A stretch of DNA of 64,000 bases from VAYN01 sp963702075 (GCA_963702075.1 OY969703.1:1922001-1986000), one strand, 5' to 3'; counted from the first letter of the stretch, positions 38,050 to 47,062 are shown. Numbers and translations are program-made. The notes: generated by a model not told the origin, from the letters alone.

Positions 38050-39956
38050 GGCGCCGCCTCGGCCAGGGCCGCGCCGGGGATCGCCGGCGCCTTTTCGCTC
38101 GGATCGGAGACGACGATCACCCGGCAGGGGCGCTCGCCGAGGATCGTCTGCAGGGTCTTGTCGTAAAGCGGGGCGCCGTTGCGGTAGCGCAGGCCGACGA
38201 CGATCGCCGCCGCCTTGATCTCGGCCGCCTCCTCGGAGACCGAGTAGCCCGCCTGGCCGGGCCGCACCCGCGCCACGTGCCCGGTCACGCGCTGGCCGCC
38301 GATCAGCTTCGCCTCCTCGATCCGCCGCTGAGCTTCGGTTTCGCGTTCCGGCATATCCGCGTTCAGCGGCAGGTTGGTCGGCACGGTCATCATCGAGTGG
38401 ACGTGGATGCCGCGGCGCTTCTTGCCGGCGAGCTTGACCGCGGTGGCGACCATCTCCGGCGAGAATTCTTCGTCGTCCTCGAAGGCGACCAGGACGCTTC
38501 GGTACTCGACCTCTTCGACACCCAGCGGCTCCGGCAGCACCACCTTCACCGTCTGCGTCAACGGCAGCTTCTGGTTGCGGCGGTAGAGGACGTAGACGCC
38601 GATTCCGAGCACCATCCAGGCGGTGCCGACGAAGAGGGTGCGCGGGTTGAGCGCCATGACGACGATCCAGGCGGCGAAGGTGCCGAGGCCGCCGAAAACG
38701 GCGCTGAGCGGCACCTCGAAGCCGAAGGCGCGGACGTTCCCCGGCGGCTTCCAGGTCCGCTCGCGATCGGGTTCCTTACGCCGCAGCTGGATCACCGCGA
38801 CATGGGCGATCGTGAACGAGAGCATCGCCCCGAACGAGTACATCGTCGCCAGGAAGTCGGTCTTGCCCGGGAGCAAGGTGACGATCGCGATCGCGGCGAA
38901 GATCAGGATCGCGATGTAGGGGGTGCGGTACTTCGGGTGGACCTGGCGCAGCCCCTCGGGCAGCTGGCGATGCTGGCCCATCGAGTAAGTGAGGCGGGAC
39001 ACTCCGATCAGGCCGGCGTTGGTCGCGATCAGGAGGATCACCGCGGCGAGGACGCCGACGTAATAGCGCAGGACTTCGGTCGGCGTGTGCGAGAGGCCGA
39101 GGTTCTCGACGATCCCGAGGATCGGGTCGTCGGCGAACTTGCTGCCGAGCGCGGTCGCGTAGTGGCCGGCGGAGTCCTGGACGACCGGCATCGCCGAGAG
39201 GGCGACGATCGGGATCAGCAGGTAGAGCCCGAGGACGGCGATGACGACGAGGCCGACGCTGCGCGGGATCGTGCGGGCGGCGTCTTTGGCCTCCTCGGCC
39301 ATGTTGGAGATCGTCTCGATCCCGGTGTAGGCGATCATCCCGACCGCGATCCCGAGGGCGAAGTCACTCCAGGTCGGGGCGACGCCGAGGTGGACGTTGT
39401 CGACCAGGACCTGCGGGCTGAGCACGAGGACGATGCCGATTCCGACCAGGACGACCTGGGTCGCGAGGTCGGCGACCGCGAGGATGAGGTTGAGTTTCGC
39501 CGACTCCTCGGTGCCGCGGATGTTGATCAGGGCGAGGGCGACGATCAGGACGGCGCCGCCGATGATGTCGCCGGGGCTGTTGCCGAGCCAGGGCCAGAAG
39601 ACGGCCAGGTAGTGGGGCACGAAGAAGGCCGAGATCGCGACCGTGATCGTGTAGTTGAGCATCTGCCCCCAGGCGGCGATGAAGCTGACCAGCTCGTTGA
39701 AGGCGTGGCGGGCGAAACTGGAGGAGCCGCCGGCCTCCGGGTACATCACCGTCGCCTCGGCGTAGGTGGCGGCGGTGGCGGCGAAAATCAGCCCGGAGAT
39801 GACGAAGGCGACCGGCGTCAGGCCGAGGGCGAAGGCGGCGGTGACGCCGAGGGCGTAGTAGATCGAGGAGCCGACGTTCCCGTAGGCGGCGGAGAAGAGG
39901 GCGCCGACCCCGTGGACGCGGCTCAGCGATTCGTCTCTTGGGATTCGCTGGGCCAT
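38046..39956 (-). CDS. APC-family permease with C-terminal USP-like domain (second copy)
   Basis: A 636-aa paralog of the permease at 35838. The start VHGVGALFSAAYGNVGSSIY matches the other copy's SAVGFSIY helix, and blocks such as GGSSSFARHAFNELVSFIAA and AYTGIETISNMAEEAKDAAR correspond to the other's equivalents. The C-terminal domain from about 495 (VEYRSVLVAFEDDEEFSPEM) ends GERPCRVIVVSDPSEK. About 12 membrane helices. First gene of the three-gene permease unit. K+ or amino-acid/H+ symport is possible. Confidence 0.88.
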   Translation of the reverse strand: MAQRIPRDESLSRVHGVGALFSAAYGNVGSSIYYALGVTAAFALGLTPVAFVISGLIFAATAATYAEATVMYPEAGGSSSFARHAFNELVSFIAAWGQMLNYTITVAISAFFVPHYLAVFWPWLGNSPGDIIGGAVLIVALALINIRGTEESAKLNLILAVADLATQVVLVGIGIVLVLSPQVLVDNVHLGVAPTWSDFALGIAVGMIAYTGIETISNMAEEAKDAARTIPRSVGLVVIAVLGLYLLIPIVALSAMPVVQDSAGHYATALGSKFADDPILGIVENLGLSHTPTEVLRYYVGVLAAVILLIATNAGLIGVSRLTYSMGQHRQLPEGLRQVHPKYRTPYIAILIFAAIAIVTLLPGKTDFLATMYSFGAMLSFTIAHVAVIQLRRKEPDRERTWKPPGNVRAFGFEVPLSAVFGGLGTFAAWIVVMALNPRTLFVGTAWMVLGIGVYVLYRRNQKLPLTQTVKVVLPEPLGVEEVEYRSVLVAFEDDEEFSPEMVATAVKLAGKKRRGIHVHSMMTVPTNLPLNADMPERETEAQRRIEEAKLIGGQRVTGHVARVRPGQAGYSVSEEAAEIKAAAIVVGLRYRNGAPLYDKTLQTILGERPCRVIVVSDPSEKAPAIPGAALAEAAP

Positions 39957-39980
39957 CTAGAAAGTGCGCTTAGCGGACAC

Positions 39981-41072
39981 TCAGACCGAATATACGGACG
40001 CGGCGGGCGCCCTTCGCACGTGGGCTCGTGTCAGTTGTGACGGAGCCGTGCAGCCACAGAGCGCGAGCGTCAGCTCGAGTTCGTCGCGGAGCAGCTCGAG
40101 GACCCGGGCGACGCCGTCGGCGCCGGCGGCGGCGAGACCCCAGAGGGCGGGGCGGCCGACGAGGATCGCGTCGGCGCCGAGGGCGAGCGCGGTGGCGACG
40201 TCGACGCCGCGGCGGATGCCGCCGTCGACGAGCAGAGCGGCACGGCCGGCGAGCGCCTCGGCGATCTCGGGCAGGGCGTCGGCGGTGGCGAGCGAGCGGT
40301 CGAGCTGGCGGCCGCCGTGGTTGGAGACGACGACGCCGGCGGCTCCGTGCGCGAGCGCCAGCTCGGCGTCCTCGGCGGTGAGGATGCCCTTGACCAGGAC
40401 CGGGACGCTGCACTCCGAGGCGAGATTCTCGACGTCCTCCCAGGTGAGGGCGTAGTTCATCAGCGCGAAGGTGTCCTCGATCGAGAGCGACCGCTCGCCG
40501 CCGACGGCGGCGCTGAGACTCGGCGTGCCTAGCTCCCGCGGCAGGGTGAAGCGGTTGCGGCGGTCGCGCTCGCGGTTGCCGCCCGGCGGCGCGTCGGCGG
40601 TGACCACGACCGCCTCGAAGCCGGCGTCGATCGCCTCCTCCATCAGCGCCCGCGTCACCCCGGCGTCCTTGAAGGCGTAGAGCTGGAACCAGCGGCGCCC
40701 GTCCGGAGCTGCTGTGGCCACCTCGGCCGGCCGGGTCGTCGAGAGCGTCGAGAGGCACATCACCGCGCCTGCCGCCGCGGCGCCGACAGCCATCCCCCGC
40801 TCCCCCTCCGGGTGCGCCATCCGCTGGTAGGCGACCGGCGCGACCAGCACCGGTGCCTCGACTGGCTTGCCGAGCACCTCGGCCTCAGTCGAGACCCCGC
40901 GGACGTCGTTCAACACCCGCGGCCGCAGGCGCCAGTGCCCCCAAGCCGTCACGTTCTCCCGCAGCGTCACCTCATCGCCGGCGCCGCCGGCGAAGTAGTC
41001 CCGCGGCCCCTGCTCGAGCTTCTCCAACCCCTCGCGCTCCGCGTCGGCGACGTTGATCCAGATCTCGGTCAC
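39981..41072 (-). CDS. FMN-dependent alpha-hydroxy-acid oxidase/dehydrogenase
   Basis: A 363-aa TIM-barrel flavoenzyme of the L-lactate oxidase / glycolate oxidase / lactate 2-monooxygenase family. Start ADAEREGLEKLEQGPRDYFA, FMN-binding VLVAPVAYQRMAHPEGE and STLSTTRPAEVA, YAFKDAGVTRAL, TADAPPGGNRERD, and the catalytic VVSNHGGRQLDRSLAT with His and Arg, then LLVDGGIRRGVDVATALALG. It oxidises a 2-hydroxy acid to the keto acid. The GTG has TAGGTT 6 nt upstream and is divergent from an esterase. Confidence 0.93.
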   Translation of the reverse strand: MTEIWINVADAEREGLEKLEQGPRDYFAGGAGDEVTLRENVTAWGHWRLRPRVLNDVRGVSTEAEVLGKPVEAPVLVAPVAYQRMAHPEGERGMAVGAAAAGAVMCLSTLSTTRPAEVATAAPDGRRWFQLYAFKDAGVTRALMEEAIDAGFEAVVVTADAPPGGNRERDRRNRFTLPRELGTPSLSAAVGGERSLSIEDTFALMNYALTWEDVENLASECSVPVLVKGILTAEDAELALAHGAAGVVVSNHGGRQLDRSLATADALPEIAEALAGRAALLVDGGIRRGVDVATALALGADAILVGRPALWGLAAAGADGVARVLELLRDELELTLALCGCTAPSQLTRAHVRRAPAASVYSV

Positions 41073-41084
41073 GGCGGCAACCTA
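41073..41084 (-). promoter_or_regulatory. Leaderless promoter -10 for the hydroxy-acid oxidase
   Basis: Minus strand TAGGTT, 6 nt, GTG at 41072. Confidence 0.6.
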
Positions 41085-41100
41085 CTCCGACCAACGCCGG

Positions 41101-41155
41101 AGACCGGGCCACATCACCCTCTGCTTGCTGGGTGGAGGGTGATGTGGCCCGGTCT
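41101..41155. promoter_or_regulatory. Perfect 20-bp-arm inverted repeat between divergent promoters
   Basis: AGACCGGGCCACATCACCCT (41101-41120) and AGGGTGATGTGGCCCGGTCT (41136-41155) are perfectly complementary with a 15-nt loop. Both flanking genes point away, so this is not a terminator. It occupies the -35 space of both promoters and its right edge touches the TATCCT box. Confidence 0.6.
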
Positions 41156-41168
41156 ATCCTGCCGCCTT
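41155..41168 (+). promoter_or_regulatory. Leaderless promoter -10 for the esterase
   Basis: TATCCT (41155-41160), 8 nt, GTG at 41169. Confidence 0.5.
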
Positions 41169-42041
41169 GTGAAACAGCGCCGCCCATCGACGCCGACGCA
41201 GATCCGCAGGCGCCGGGCGGTGGCGCTTATCGTGCTCGCCGTGATCGCCACCACCGCCGTCTACCTAGTCCTCACCGCCACGGTGTTCGCCCCTGCCGAT
41301 CAGCACGGTGCGCGCGTGGTGCACTTGGACGTGCACAGCCAAGCGGTTGGCCGCGAGCTCGCCGTCAACGTCGTCGTGCCGGCAAAGACGAAGCCGCGGA
41401 GTGAACGGCCGCTACTCGTCTTCCTGCATGGCCGCGGCGGCTCGGATGGCACTTTCACCGGCAACGAGGCCGTCTACGAAGGGCTTGCCAAAATGGGACG
41501 ACGGGCGCCCGTCGTCGCCTTCCCCGACGGCGGTGACCACGGCTACTGGCACGACCGCGTCGAAGGGGACTGGGGGCGCTACGTGATGCAGGAAGTGATC
41601 CCGGCGGTCGAGCGACGCTTCGGCGTCGACCCGCATCGGGTGGCGATCGGCGGCATCTCGATGGGCGGCTTCGGGGCCTATGACTTGGCGCTGAAGCACC
41701 CGCACCGCTTCTGCGCCGTCGGCGGCCACTCGCCCGCCCTCTGGTTCGAAGGCGGCGAAACGGCCCCGGGCGCCTTCGACGACGCCGCCGACTTCAACCG
41801 CAACGACGTGGTCGGGATGGTCCGCGGCAACCCGGAGGCGTTCTCCGGAATGCGGGTCTGGAACGACTACGGCGACGAAGACCCGTTCCGCGTCTACGAC
41901 GAAGGCTTCGTCGGCTACCTGCGCGAAGACGGCGCCGACCTCAGCGCCCACACTGGGCACGGCGGCCACGACGGCGCCTACTGGAACACCCACTGGCCGG
42001 CGTACCTGCGCTTCTACGCCAACGCGCTGGCGAGCTGCTGA
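41169..42041 (+). CDS. Membrane-anchored or secreted esterase (esterase D / Ag85-like fold)
   Basis: A 290-aa alpha/beta hydrolase with one N-terminal membrane segment (AVALIVLAVIATTAVYLVLT, about 17-36). LLVFLHGRGGSDGTF is the oxyanion region, the nucleophile Ser is in VAIGGISMGGFGAYDLALKH (G-x-S-x-G), and the C-terminal His is in AHTGHGGHDGAYWNTHWPAY. It belongs to the putative-esterase (S-formylglutathione hydrolase/mycolyltransferase-like) group; substrate unknown. GTG start chosen from the promoter spacing and the start of recognisable sequence. Confidence 0.87.
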   Translation: MKQRRPSTPTQIRRRRAVALIVLAVIATTAVYLVLTATVFAPADQHGARVVHLDVHSQAVGRELAVNVVVPAKTKPRSERPLLVFLHGRGGSDGTFTGNEAVYEGLAKMGRRAPVVAFPDGGDHGYWHDRVEGDWGRYVMQEVIPAVERRFGVDPHRVAIGGISMGGFGAYDLALKHPHRFCAVGGHSPALWFEGGETAPGAFDDAADFNRNDVVGMVRGNPEAFSGMRVWNDYGDEDPFRVYDEGFVGYLREDGADLSAHTGHGGHDGAYWNTHWPAYLRFYANALASC

Positions 42042-42059
42042 AGCCGCTCGCATTTGGGA

Positions 42060-42098
42060 GTGTCGCCTTAGTGGCCTATGCGGCCACAAAAGCGACAC
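42060..42098. terminator. A-tract palindrome, family member 2, between convergent genes
   Basis: GTGTCGCCTTAGTGGCC pairs with GGCCACAAAAGCGACAC with two mismatches around a short TATGC loop. It sits between the convergent esterase and SanA genes. The core CTTxGxGGxCTAT...CC-CAAAAG resembles 32398-32443 while the outer arms differ. Confidence 0.65.
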
Positions 42099-42103
42099 GG
42101 CGC

Positions 42104-42853
42104 CTAATGCTCGGGCGCCCCGGCGGGAGGCGTCCCGGGCGGCGGCGCCGGGCCCCAGCTTTCGCGGCCGTCGGTGGTCGCGATCGGGATCTTCGGGCCA
42201 GCCATCGCCGGGGTGTCGAGGGTGACATCGGCGATCGCCTTCACCCGCGAGAGCACCTCGCGCGCTTCGCTCTTGCGGCCCTGGTAGCCCCAGTGGTGGA
42301 GGTCGGCGGTGAGCCCGGTGGCGTCGATCCCAGCCGCGTCAGCGAGGTATAGCGCTCGCGGCATGTGGAAGCCTTGCGTGACGACGACCGCATGGCGGAC
42401 CCCGAAGATGCTGCGTGCCCGCACCATCGTCGCCCAGGTGTCGAAGCCGGCATGGTCCTCGAAGACGTCGCGCGGCGGTACCCCGTCCCGCACCAGGGCC
42501 TCCCGCATCGTGTCGGGCTCGTCGTACTTCCACGACCCATGGTCGCCGGAGACGAGGATCTTCTTCACCTTGCCCGCGTGCCAGAGCCGCGACGCCTGCT
42601 CCACCCGGTCCCCCAGCATCCCGCTCATCTTTCCGTTCGGCTGCACCAGCGCCCCCGGCACGATCGCCACTTCGGCCTTCGGCACATCGGCGATCGAGGA
42701 AGTCGAGCCCCCGCCTTTCCAGAGCACGTAGACGTTGGCGAGCGCCACAAGCAGCACCAGCACAACCCCCAGAGCAGCGCCGCCAAGCACCACCCTGGAG
42801 AGCCGCGGCCACCGCCGCAGCGGGTACTTCACCTTGTGCATCAGCCCCCGCAC
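42104..42853 (-). CDS. SanA/YdcF-type DUF218 membrane protein
   Basis: A 249-aa protein with one N-terminal membrane anchor (VVLGGAALGVVLVLLVALAN) and an extracytoplasmic DUF218 domain: VAIVPGALVQPNGKMSGMLG, DRVEQASRLWHAGKVKKILV, SGDHGSWKYDEPDTM, VVTQGFHMPRALYLADAAGI. The family includes E. coli SanA and ElyC, linked to envelope integrity and vancomycin exclusion. A Pro-rich tail ends the protein. GTG 42853 is preferred because TAGCGT lies 7 nt upstream. Confidence 0.87.
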   Translation of the reverse strand: MRGLMHKVKYPLRRWPRLSRVVLGGAALGVVLVLLVALANVYVLWKGGGSTSSIADVPKAEVAIVPGALVQPNGKMSGMLGDRVEQASRLWHAGKVKKILVSGDHGSWKYDEPDTMREALVRDGVPPRDVFEDHAGFDTWATMVRARSIFGVRHAVVVTQGFHMPRALYLADAAGIDATGLTADLHHWGYQGRKSEAREVLSRVKAIADVTLDTPAMAGPKIPIATTDGRESWGPAPPPGTPPAGAPEH

Positions 42854-42866
42854 GGCGCTAACGCTA
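42854..42866 (-). promoter_or_regulatory. Leaderless promoter -10 for the SanA-like gene
   Basis: Minus strand TAGCGT, 7 nt, GTG at 42853. Confidence 0.5.
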
Positions 42867-42895
42867 ACGATCTTGGGAGACGAAGCGTGTCTTTG

Positions 42896-43003
42896 GAGGG
42901 GCGTGGTGCCCCTCTCACGAAGGCTCCAGAGACCACGATGGCGCCCAGCAGGCCGCCTCAGCTGCGCGACGGTCTTCGGGAGAGGGGCACCGCGCCCCTC
43001 TCC
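42896..43003. terminator. Paired palindromes downstream of hppA
   Basis: Each of two units is itself a hairpin (GAGGGGC-GTGGT-GCCCCTC and GAGAGGGGC-ACCGC-GCCCCTCTC), and the units are also mutually complementary over about 19 bp. They lie between hppA and the SanA gene (both minus strand) and probably end the hppA transcript. Confidence 0.65.
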
Positions 43004-43021
43004 CCAACCGTTTTCGAGCTT

Positions 43022-45103
43022 CTAGAACTTGACGATCGGGATGATGAGGATCGCGACGATGTTCGCGACCTTGATCATCGGGTTGATCGCCGGGCCGGCG
43101 GTGTCCTTGTAGGGGTCGCCGACGGTGTCGCCGGTTACCGACGCTTCGTGCGCCGCTGAGCCTTTGCCGCCATGGGCGCCGTCCTCGATCAGCTTCTTCG
43201 CGTTGTCCCAGGCGCCGCCGCCGGCGGTCATCGAGATCGCCATGAAGAGGCCGACGACGATGACGCCGATCAGCAGGCCGCCGAGCGCGTCAACGCTGAG
43301 CAGGCCGACGATCACCGGCACGACGATCGGGATCAAGGCCGGCAGGATCATCTCTTTCTGCGCCGCCAGGGTGACGATCGAGACCGTTTCTCCGTACTCG
43401 GGTTTTTCGGTCCCCTCCATGATCCCGGGGTGGTCTTTGAACTGTTTGCGGACCTGCTCGACCACCTGGCCGCCGGCGCGGCCGACCGCCTCGATCGCCA
43501 GGGCCGAGAACAGGTAGACCATCATCCCGCCGATGATCAGCCCGATCAGCACGTCGGGGCTGGTCAGGCTGAAGAGGCTGTTGAGGTCGAACCCAGCCGG
43601 TGCTTCGTCGGCCAATTCGCTGCGGAAGGCGGCGAATAGCACCAGCGCCGCCAGGGCGGCGGAGCCGATCGCGTATCCCTTGGTGACCGCCTTGGTCGTG
43701 TTGCCGACCGCGTCAAGCGGGTCGGTGACATTGCGGACGTCCTCCGGCAGCTCCGCCATCTCGGCGATACCGCCGGCGTTGTCGGTGATTGGACCGAAGG
43801 CGTCGAGGGCGACGATCAGGCCGCAGAGCGAGAGCTGGGCGACGACGGCGATGCCGATGCCGTAGATCCCGGCGAGCTCGTTGGCGCCGAGGATCGCGAG
43901 GGCGAGCACCAGCGCCGGCGCTGCGGTCGCCTGGTAGCCCTGGGCGAGGCCGGCGATGATGTTCGTCGCGTGCCCGGTCTCCGAGGCCTGGGCGATCGAC
44001 TTCACCGGCCGGAACCGGGTCGCCGTATAAAATTCGGTAATCCCGAACAGCAGCGCGGTGACGGCGACGCCGATCACAGCGCAGAGCCAGAGGTCGCCGA
44101 CGCTGACGGCCTTGGCGGCGGTGTCGGCGAAGCCGAGCCGTACCGGGTCGCTCATCAGCCAGTCGGTGATCGGGTAGAAGGCCGCGATCGAGAGGATTCC
44201 GGAGATCGCCAAACCGGTGTAGAGGGCACCCTCGACGTTGCCGGTTTTGGACCGCACGCAGAGCGCGCCGATGATCGAGGCGATGATTGCCACGCCCCCG
44301 AGCACCAGCGGGTAGATCGCGACCTCGCGGGCGTATTCGCCGGTGAAGGTGAGGACGCCGAGCAGCATCACCGCGACGGTGGTGACCGCGTAGGTCTCGA
44401 AGAGGTCGGCGGCCATGCCGGCGCAGTCGCCGACGTTGTCGCCGACGTTGTCGGCGATCACGGCCGGGTTGCGGGGATCGTCCTCGGGGATCCCCGCCTC
44501 GACCTTGCCGACCAGATCGGCGCCGACGTCGGCGGCCTTGGTGAAGATGCCGCCGCCGAGACGGGCGAAGACCGAAATCAGCGAGCCACCGAAGCCGAGG
44601 CCGATCAGCGCATCGACGGCCTCCTTGTCGCTGGAGCCGGTGAGGACGAGGATGCCGTAGTAGCCGGCGACGCCGAGCAGCGCCAGGCCGACCACGAGCA
44701 GACCGGTGACCGAGCCGCCTTTGAAGGCGACGTCGAGCGCCGGCGGCACGCCGCCGCGAGCCGCCTCGGCGACGCGCGAGTTGGCCCGCACCGAGACGTT
44801 CATCCCGATGAAGCCGGTGGCCCCGGAGAGCGTCGCGCCGATCAGGAACCCGATCGCGGTCTTGTAGTCCTGCAGAACCAGCAGCAGGACCGCGATCGGC
44901 ACGGCCAGGGCGGCGATAATCGTGTACTGGCGGCTGAGGTAGGCCTGGGCCCCCTCCTGCACGGCGCCAGAGATTTCGCGCATCCGGTCGTTGCCCGCGG
45001 GCTTCGCCAACAGGCGCTGGGTGACGAGAAGTCCGTAGATGACGGCGGCGCCTGCGCAGACGAGCGCGACTACCACGCCGTATTCGGTCAGAAAGTCGGT
45101 CAA
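43022..45103 (-). CDS. hppA: Membrane-bound proton-translocating pyrophosphatase
   Basis: A 693-aa integral membrane H+-PPase with about 16 helices that couples PPi hydrolysis to proton export. The catalytic block GIPEDDPRNPAVIADNVGDN, then VGDCAGMAADLFETYA, is complete, as is the second acidic cluster near DALGGLLIGV and the C-terminal DTVGDPYKDTAGPAINPMIK. GNTTKAVTKGYAIGSA has Lys at the position that marks K+-independent enzymes (Ala in K+-dependent ones). TTG start with GGAGGAA about 8 nt upstream. Confidence 0.96.
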   Translation of the reverse strand: MTDFLTEYGVVVALVCAGAAVIYGLLVTQRLLAKPAGNDRMREISGAVQEGAQAYLSRQYTIIAALAVPIAVLLLVLQDYKTAIGFLIGATLSGATGFIGMNVSVRANSRVAEAARGGVPPALDVAFKGGSVTGLLVVGLALLGVAGYYGILVLTGSSDKEAVDALIGLGFGGSLISVFARLGGGIFTKAADVGADLVGKVEAGIPEDDPRNPAVIADNVGDNVGDCAGMAADLFETYAVTTVAVMLLGVLTFTGEYAREVAIYPLVLGGVAIIASIIGALCVRSKTGNVEGALYTGLAISGILSIAAFYPITDWLMSDPVRLGFADTAAKAVSVGDLWLCAVIGVAVTALLFGITEFYTATRFRPVKSIAQASETGHATNIIAGLAQGYQATAAPALVLALAILGANELAGIYGIGIAVVAQLSLCGLIVALDAFGPITDNAGGIAEMAELPEDVRNVTDPLDAVGNTTKAVTKGYAIGSAALAALVLFAAFRSELADEAPAGFDLNSLFSLTSPDVLIGLIIGGMMVYLFSALAIEAVGRAGGQVVEQVRKQFKDHPGIMEGTEKPEYGETVSIVTLAAQKEMILPALIPIVVPVIVGLLSVDALGGLLIGVIVVGLFMAISMTAGGGAWDNAKKLIEDGAHGGKGSAAHEASVTGDTVGDPYKDTAGPAINPMIKVANIVAILIIPIVKF

Positions 45104-45211
45104 GTTCCTATTCCTCCGGTGGTTTTAGCGGCGCGGGAGTCTATAGACGAAGGCGGCGACACCGCTGCAAGCCCGCTCTAGAGGGAGGATTACCCGGTTT
45201 TTGGCACTCGG

Positions 45212-46378
45212 TTACGCCGACTGCCGAGCGTGCTCGGCCCCGGAGTAGGTGCGCCGAGTCTCCGCCACCGCGTCGCGGTAGACGTCCTCGATCGAGACGC
45301 CGCTGTCGAGCGCCTCGCGCGCCCGCTCGGCCCCGTTGCGCTCGGGCAGGCGCACGTCCAGACCCAGCTGCGCCCGGGCCGGCTCGCTCCAGACGAGAAC
45401 CTGATCGAGCATCGAGCGGGTCGGCACCTCCTCACCGCGCCGGAAGTCGATCATCCGGCCCCCGGCGCCATAGCGGATCGCCCGCCAGAGGTTCTCCTCG
45501 ATCTCGCGATCGGCAAGCGGCGCTCCGTGGCCGTCGTAGCCGTGCTCGTCGTAGTCGAGCGCCGCCTGGGCGATACAGGCGGCAATCAGCTCGGCCAGCG
45601 CGAAGGACTCCTCCCCCCGGGTCTGGGCGTCGCAGATCCGCACCTCGACGGTGCCGAAGCTGTGGTGCGGCCGCACGCTCCACCACAGCTGGGTCGACTC
45701 GACCACCGAGCCGAGCTGCTGCAGCGTGTCGACGAAGCCGGCGTAGGTAGACCAGTCGACGAACGACGACGGCACCCCGCAGCGCGGGAAGGTGCGGGTG
45801 AAGATCTCGCTGCGGACGCTGTGCAGGCCGGTGTTGCGACGGTCGAGGAAGGGTGAGTTGGCCGAGACCGCGAGCAGCAACGGCAGCAGCTCGCGCAGTC
45901 GGTCGCAGACGGCGATCGCCCGGTCGGCGCCGCGCACCCCCATGTGCAGGTGCAGGCTCCAGGTGTTGTTGCGCTGGGCGACGTAGCCCAGTTCGTTGCG
46001 CAGGCGGTTGTAGTGCGGCGTATCGATGATCCGCTGCGCGAGGTAGTTGGCCCACGGGTGCGTGCCCATCGCCCCCAGGGTCAACCCCAGCCCGCCGACC
46101 AGCTCGAACAGCCGCGCCCGCCGCTCGCGCTGGCGATCTACGGCTTCGCCGAAGGTCTCCGCGCGCCCCGAGCGGATCTCGACCTCGGAGGCGATCAGCT
46201 CCCCGGCCGCCGCCTCGGCCAGCACCTCGTCGGCCTGACAGGCGGCCATCACGTCCTCGAAACGGTGCTCCAGCTCCAGCGTCCGCGGGTCGAGGATCGC
46301 GAACTCCTCCTCGAGGCCGATCGTGAAGTCCTGCGAGGACTCGAACTTCTCGCGGGCGAGCTCGAGGTCGAGAGGCAA
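45212..46378 (-). CDS. YbdK-type carboxylate-amine ligase (GCS2 family)
   Basis: A 388-aa ATP-dependent glutamate-cysteine-ligase-like enzyme. N-terminal TIGLEEEFAILDPRTLE holds the metal-binding Glu cluster, ELIASEVEIRSGRAETFGEA and GAMGTHPWANY follow, then NNTWSLHLHMGVRGADRAIA and the WWSVRPHHSFGTVEVRICDA ATP/metal block. Members make weak gamma-glutamylcysteine or unknown amides. TTG start 13 nt after the rex stop, so co-transcribed with rex and the tsa group. Confidence 0.92.
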   Translation of the reverse strand: MPLDLELAREKFESSQDFTIGLEEEFAILDPRTLELEHRFEDVMAACQADEVLAEAAAGELIASEVEIRSGRAETFGEAVDRQRERRARLFELVGGLGLTLGAMGTHPWANYLAQRIIDTPHYNRLRNELGYVAQRNNTWSLHLHMGVRGADRAIAVCDRLRELLPLLLAVSANSPFLDRRNTGLHSVRSEIFTRTFPRCGVPSSFVDWSTYAGFVDTLQQLGSVVESTQLWWSVRPHHSFGTVEVRICDAQTRGEESFALAELIAACIAQAALDYDEHGYDGHGAPLADREIEENLWRAIRYGAGGRMIDFRRGEEVPTRSMLDQVLVWSEPARAQLGLDVRLPERNGAERAREALDSGVSIEDVYRDAVAETRRTYSGAEHARQSA

Positions 46379-46393
46379 GGGACCGGGCGCCGA

Positions 46394-47062
46394 CTAGGCG
46401 AGGTAGAAGTAGAGCGCGTAGAGCAGGTCGACGGCGGGGCTGGAGGTGTGCACGGTCACCTCCGGCGGCACCTGCAGCAGCTGCTCGGAGTAGTTGAAGA
46501 TGATCTTCACCCCGGCTTTGACCAGCCGGTCGGCGACGTCCTGGGCGGCGTCGGCCGGGACCGCCAGCACGCCGACGACGATCTCCTCCTCGGCCACCAC
46601 GTCCGGCAGGTCGCCGATGTCGCGAACCTCCATCTCGCCGATCGGCTTGCCTACCACGCTCGGATCGCTGTCGAAGACGGCAACGACCTGGAAACCGTGG
46701 TCGGCGAAGATCGACGAGGTGGCGATCGCCTGTCCCAGGTTCCCCGCCCCGAACAGCGCGATGTTGTGCTGGCCGGAGGTGCGGAGGATCTTGCGGATCT
46801 CCGAGACCAGCGAGTCGACGTTGTAGCCAACCCCGCGCTTGCCGAACTTGCCGAAGCCGGAGAGGTCGCGGCGGATCTGGGTCGGATTGATGTGGGTGTA
46901 CTCGGAGAGCTCCTGCGAGGAGATCGTCTCCCGCCCCATCTTCCGCGCCTGCGTCAGCACCTGCAGGTAGCGCGAGAGCCGCGCCGCGACGCCGAGCGAG
47001 AGGCGCTCGCCTTCGACCGGGAATGCCCCGGCGGCGTCGAACTCCTCGATCACCTCGACCAT
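46394..47062 (-). CDS. rex: Redox-sensing transcriptional repressor
   Basis: A 222-aa Rex protein that senses the NADH/NAD+ ratio. N-terminal winged helix: RLSRYLQVLTQARKMGRETI, SSQELSEYTHINPTQIRRDL, then SGFGKFGKRGVGYNV, all typical of Rex. The Rossmann domain begins IALFGAGNLGQAIATSSIFA and the C-terminal swap helix is VDLLYALYFYLA. It usually controls respiratory and fermentative genes. The ATG overlaps the glutaredoxin-like gene by 13 bp. Confidence 0.96.
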   Translation of the reverse strand: MVEVIEEFDAAGAFPVEGERLSLGVAARLSRYLQVLTQARKMGRETISSQELSEYTHINPTQIRRDLSGFGKFGKRGVGYNVDSLVSEIRKILRTSGQHNIALFGAGNLGQAIATSSIFADHGFQVVAVFDSDPSVVGKPIGEMEVRDIGDLPDVVAEEEIVVGVLAVPADAAQDVADRLVKAGVKIIFNYSEQLLQVPPEVTVHTSSPAVDLLYALYFYLA

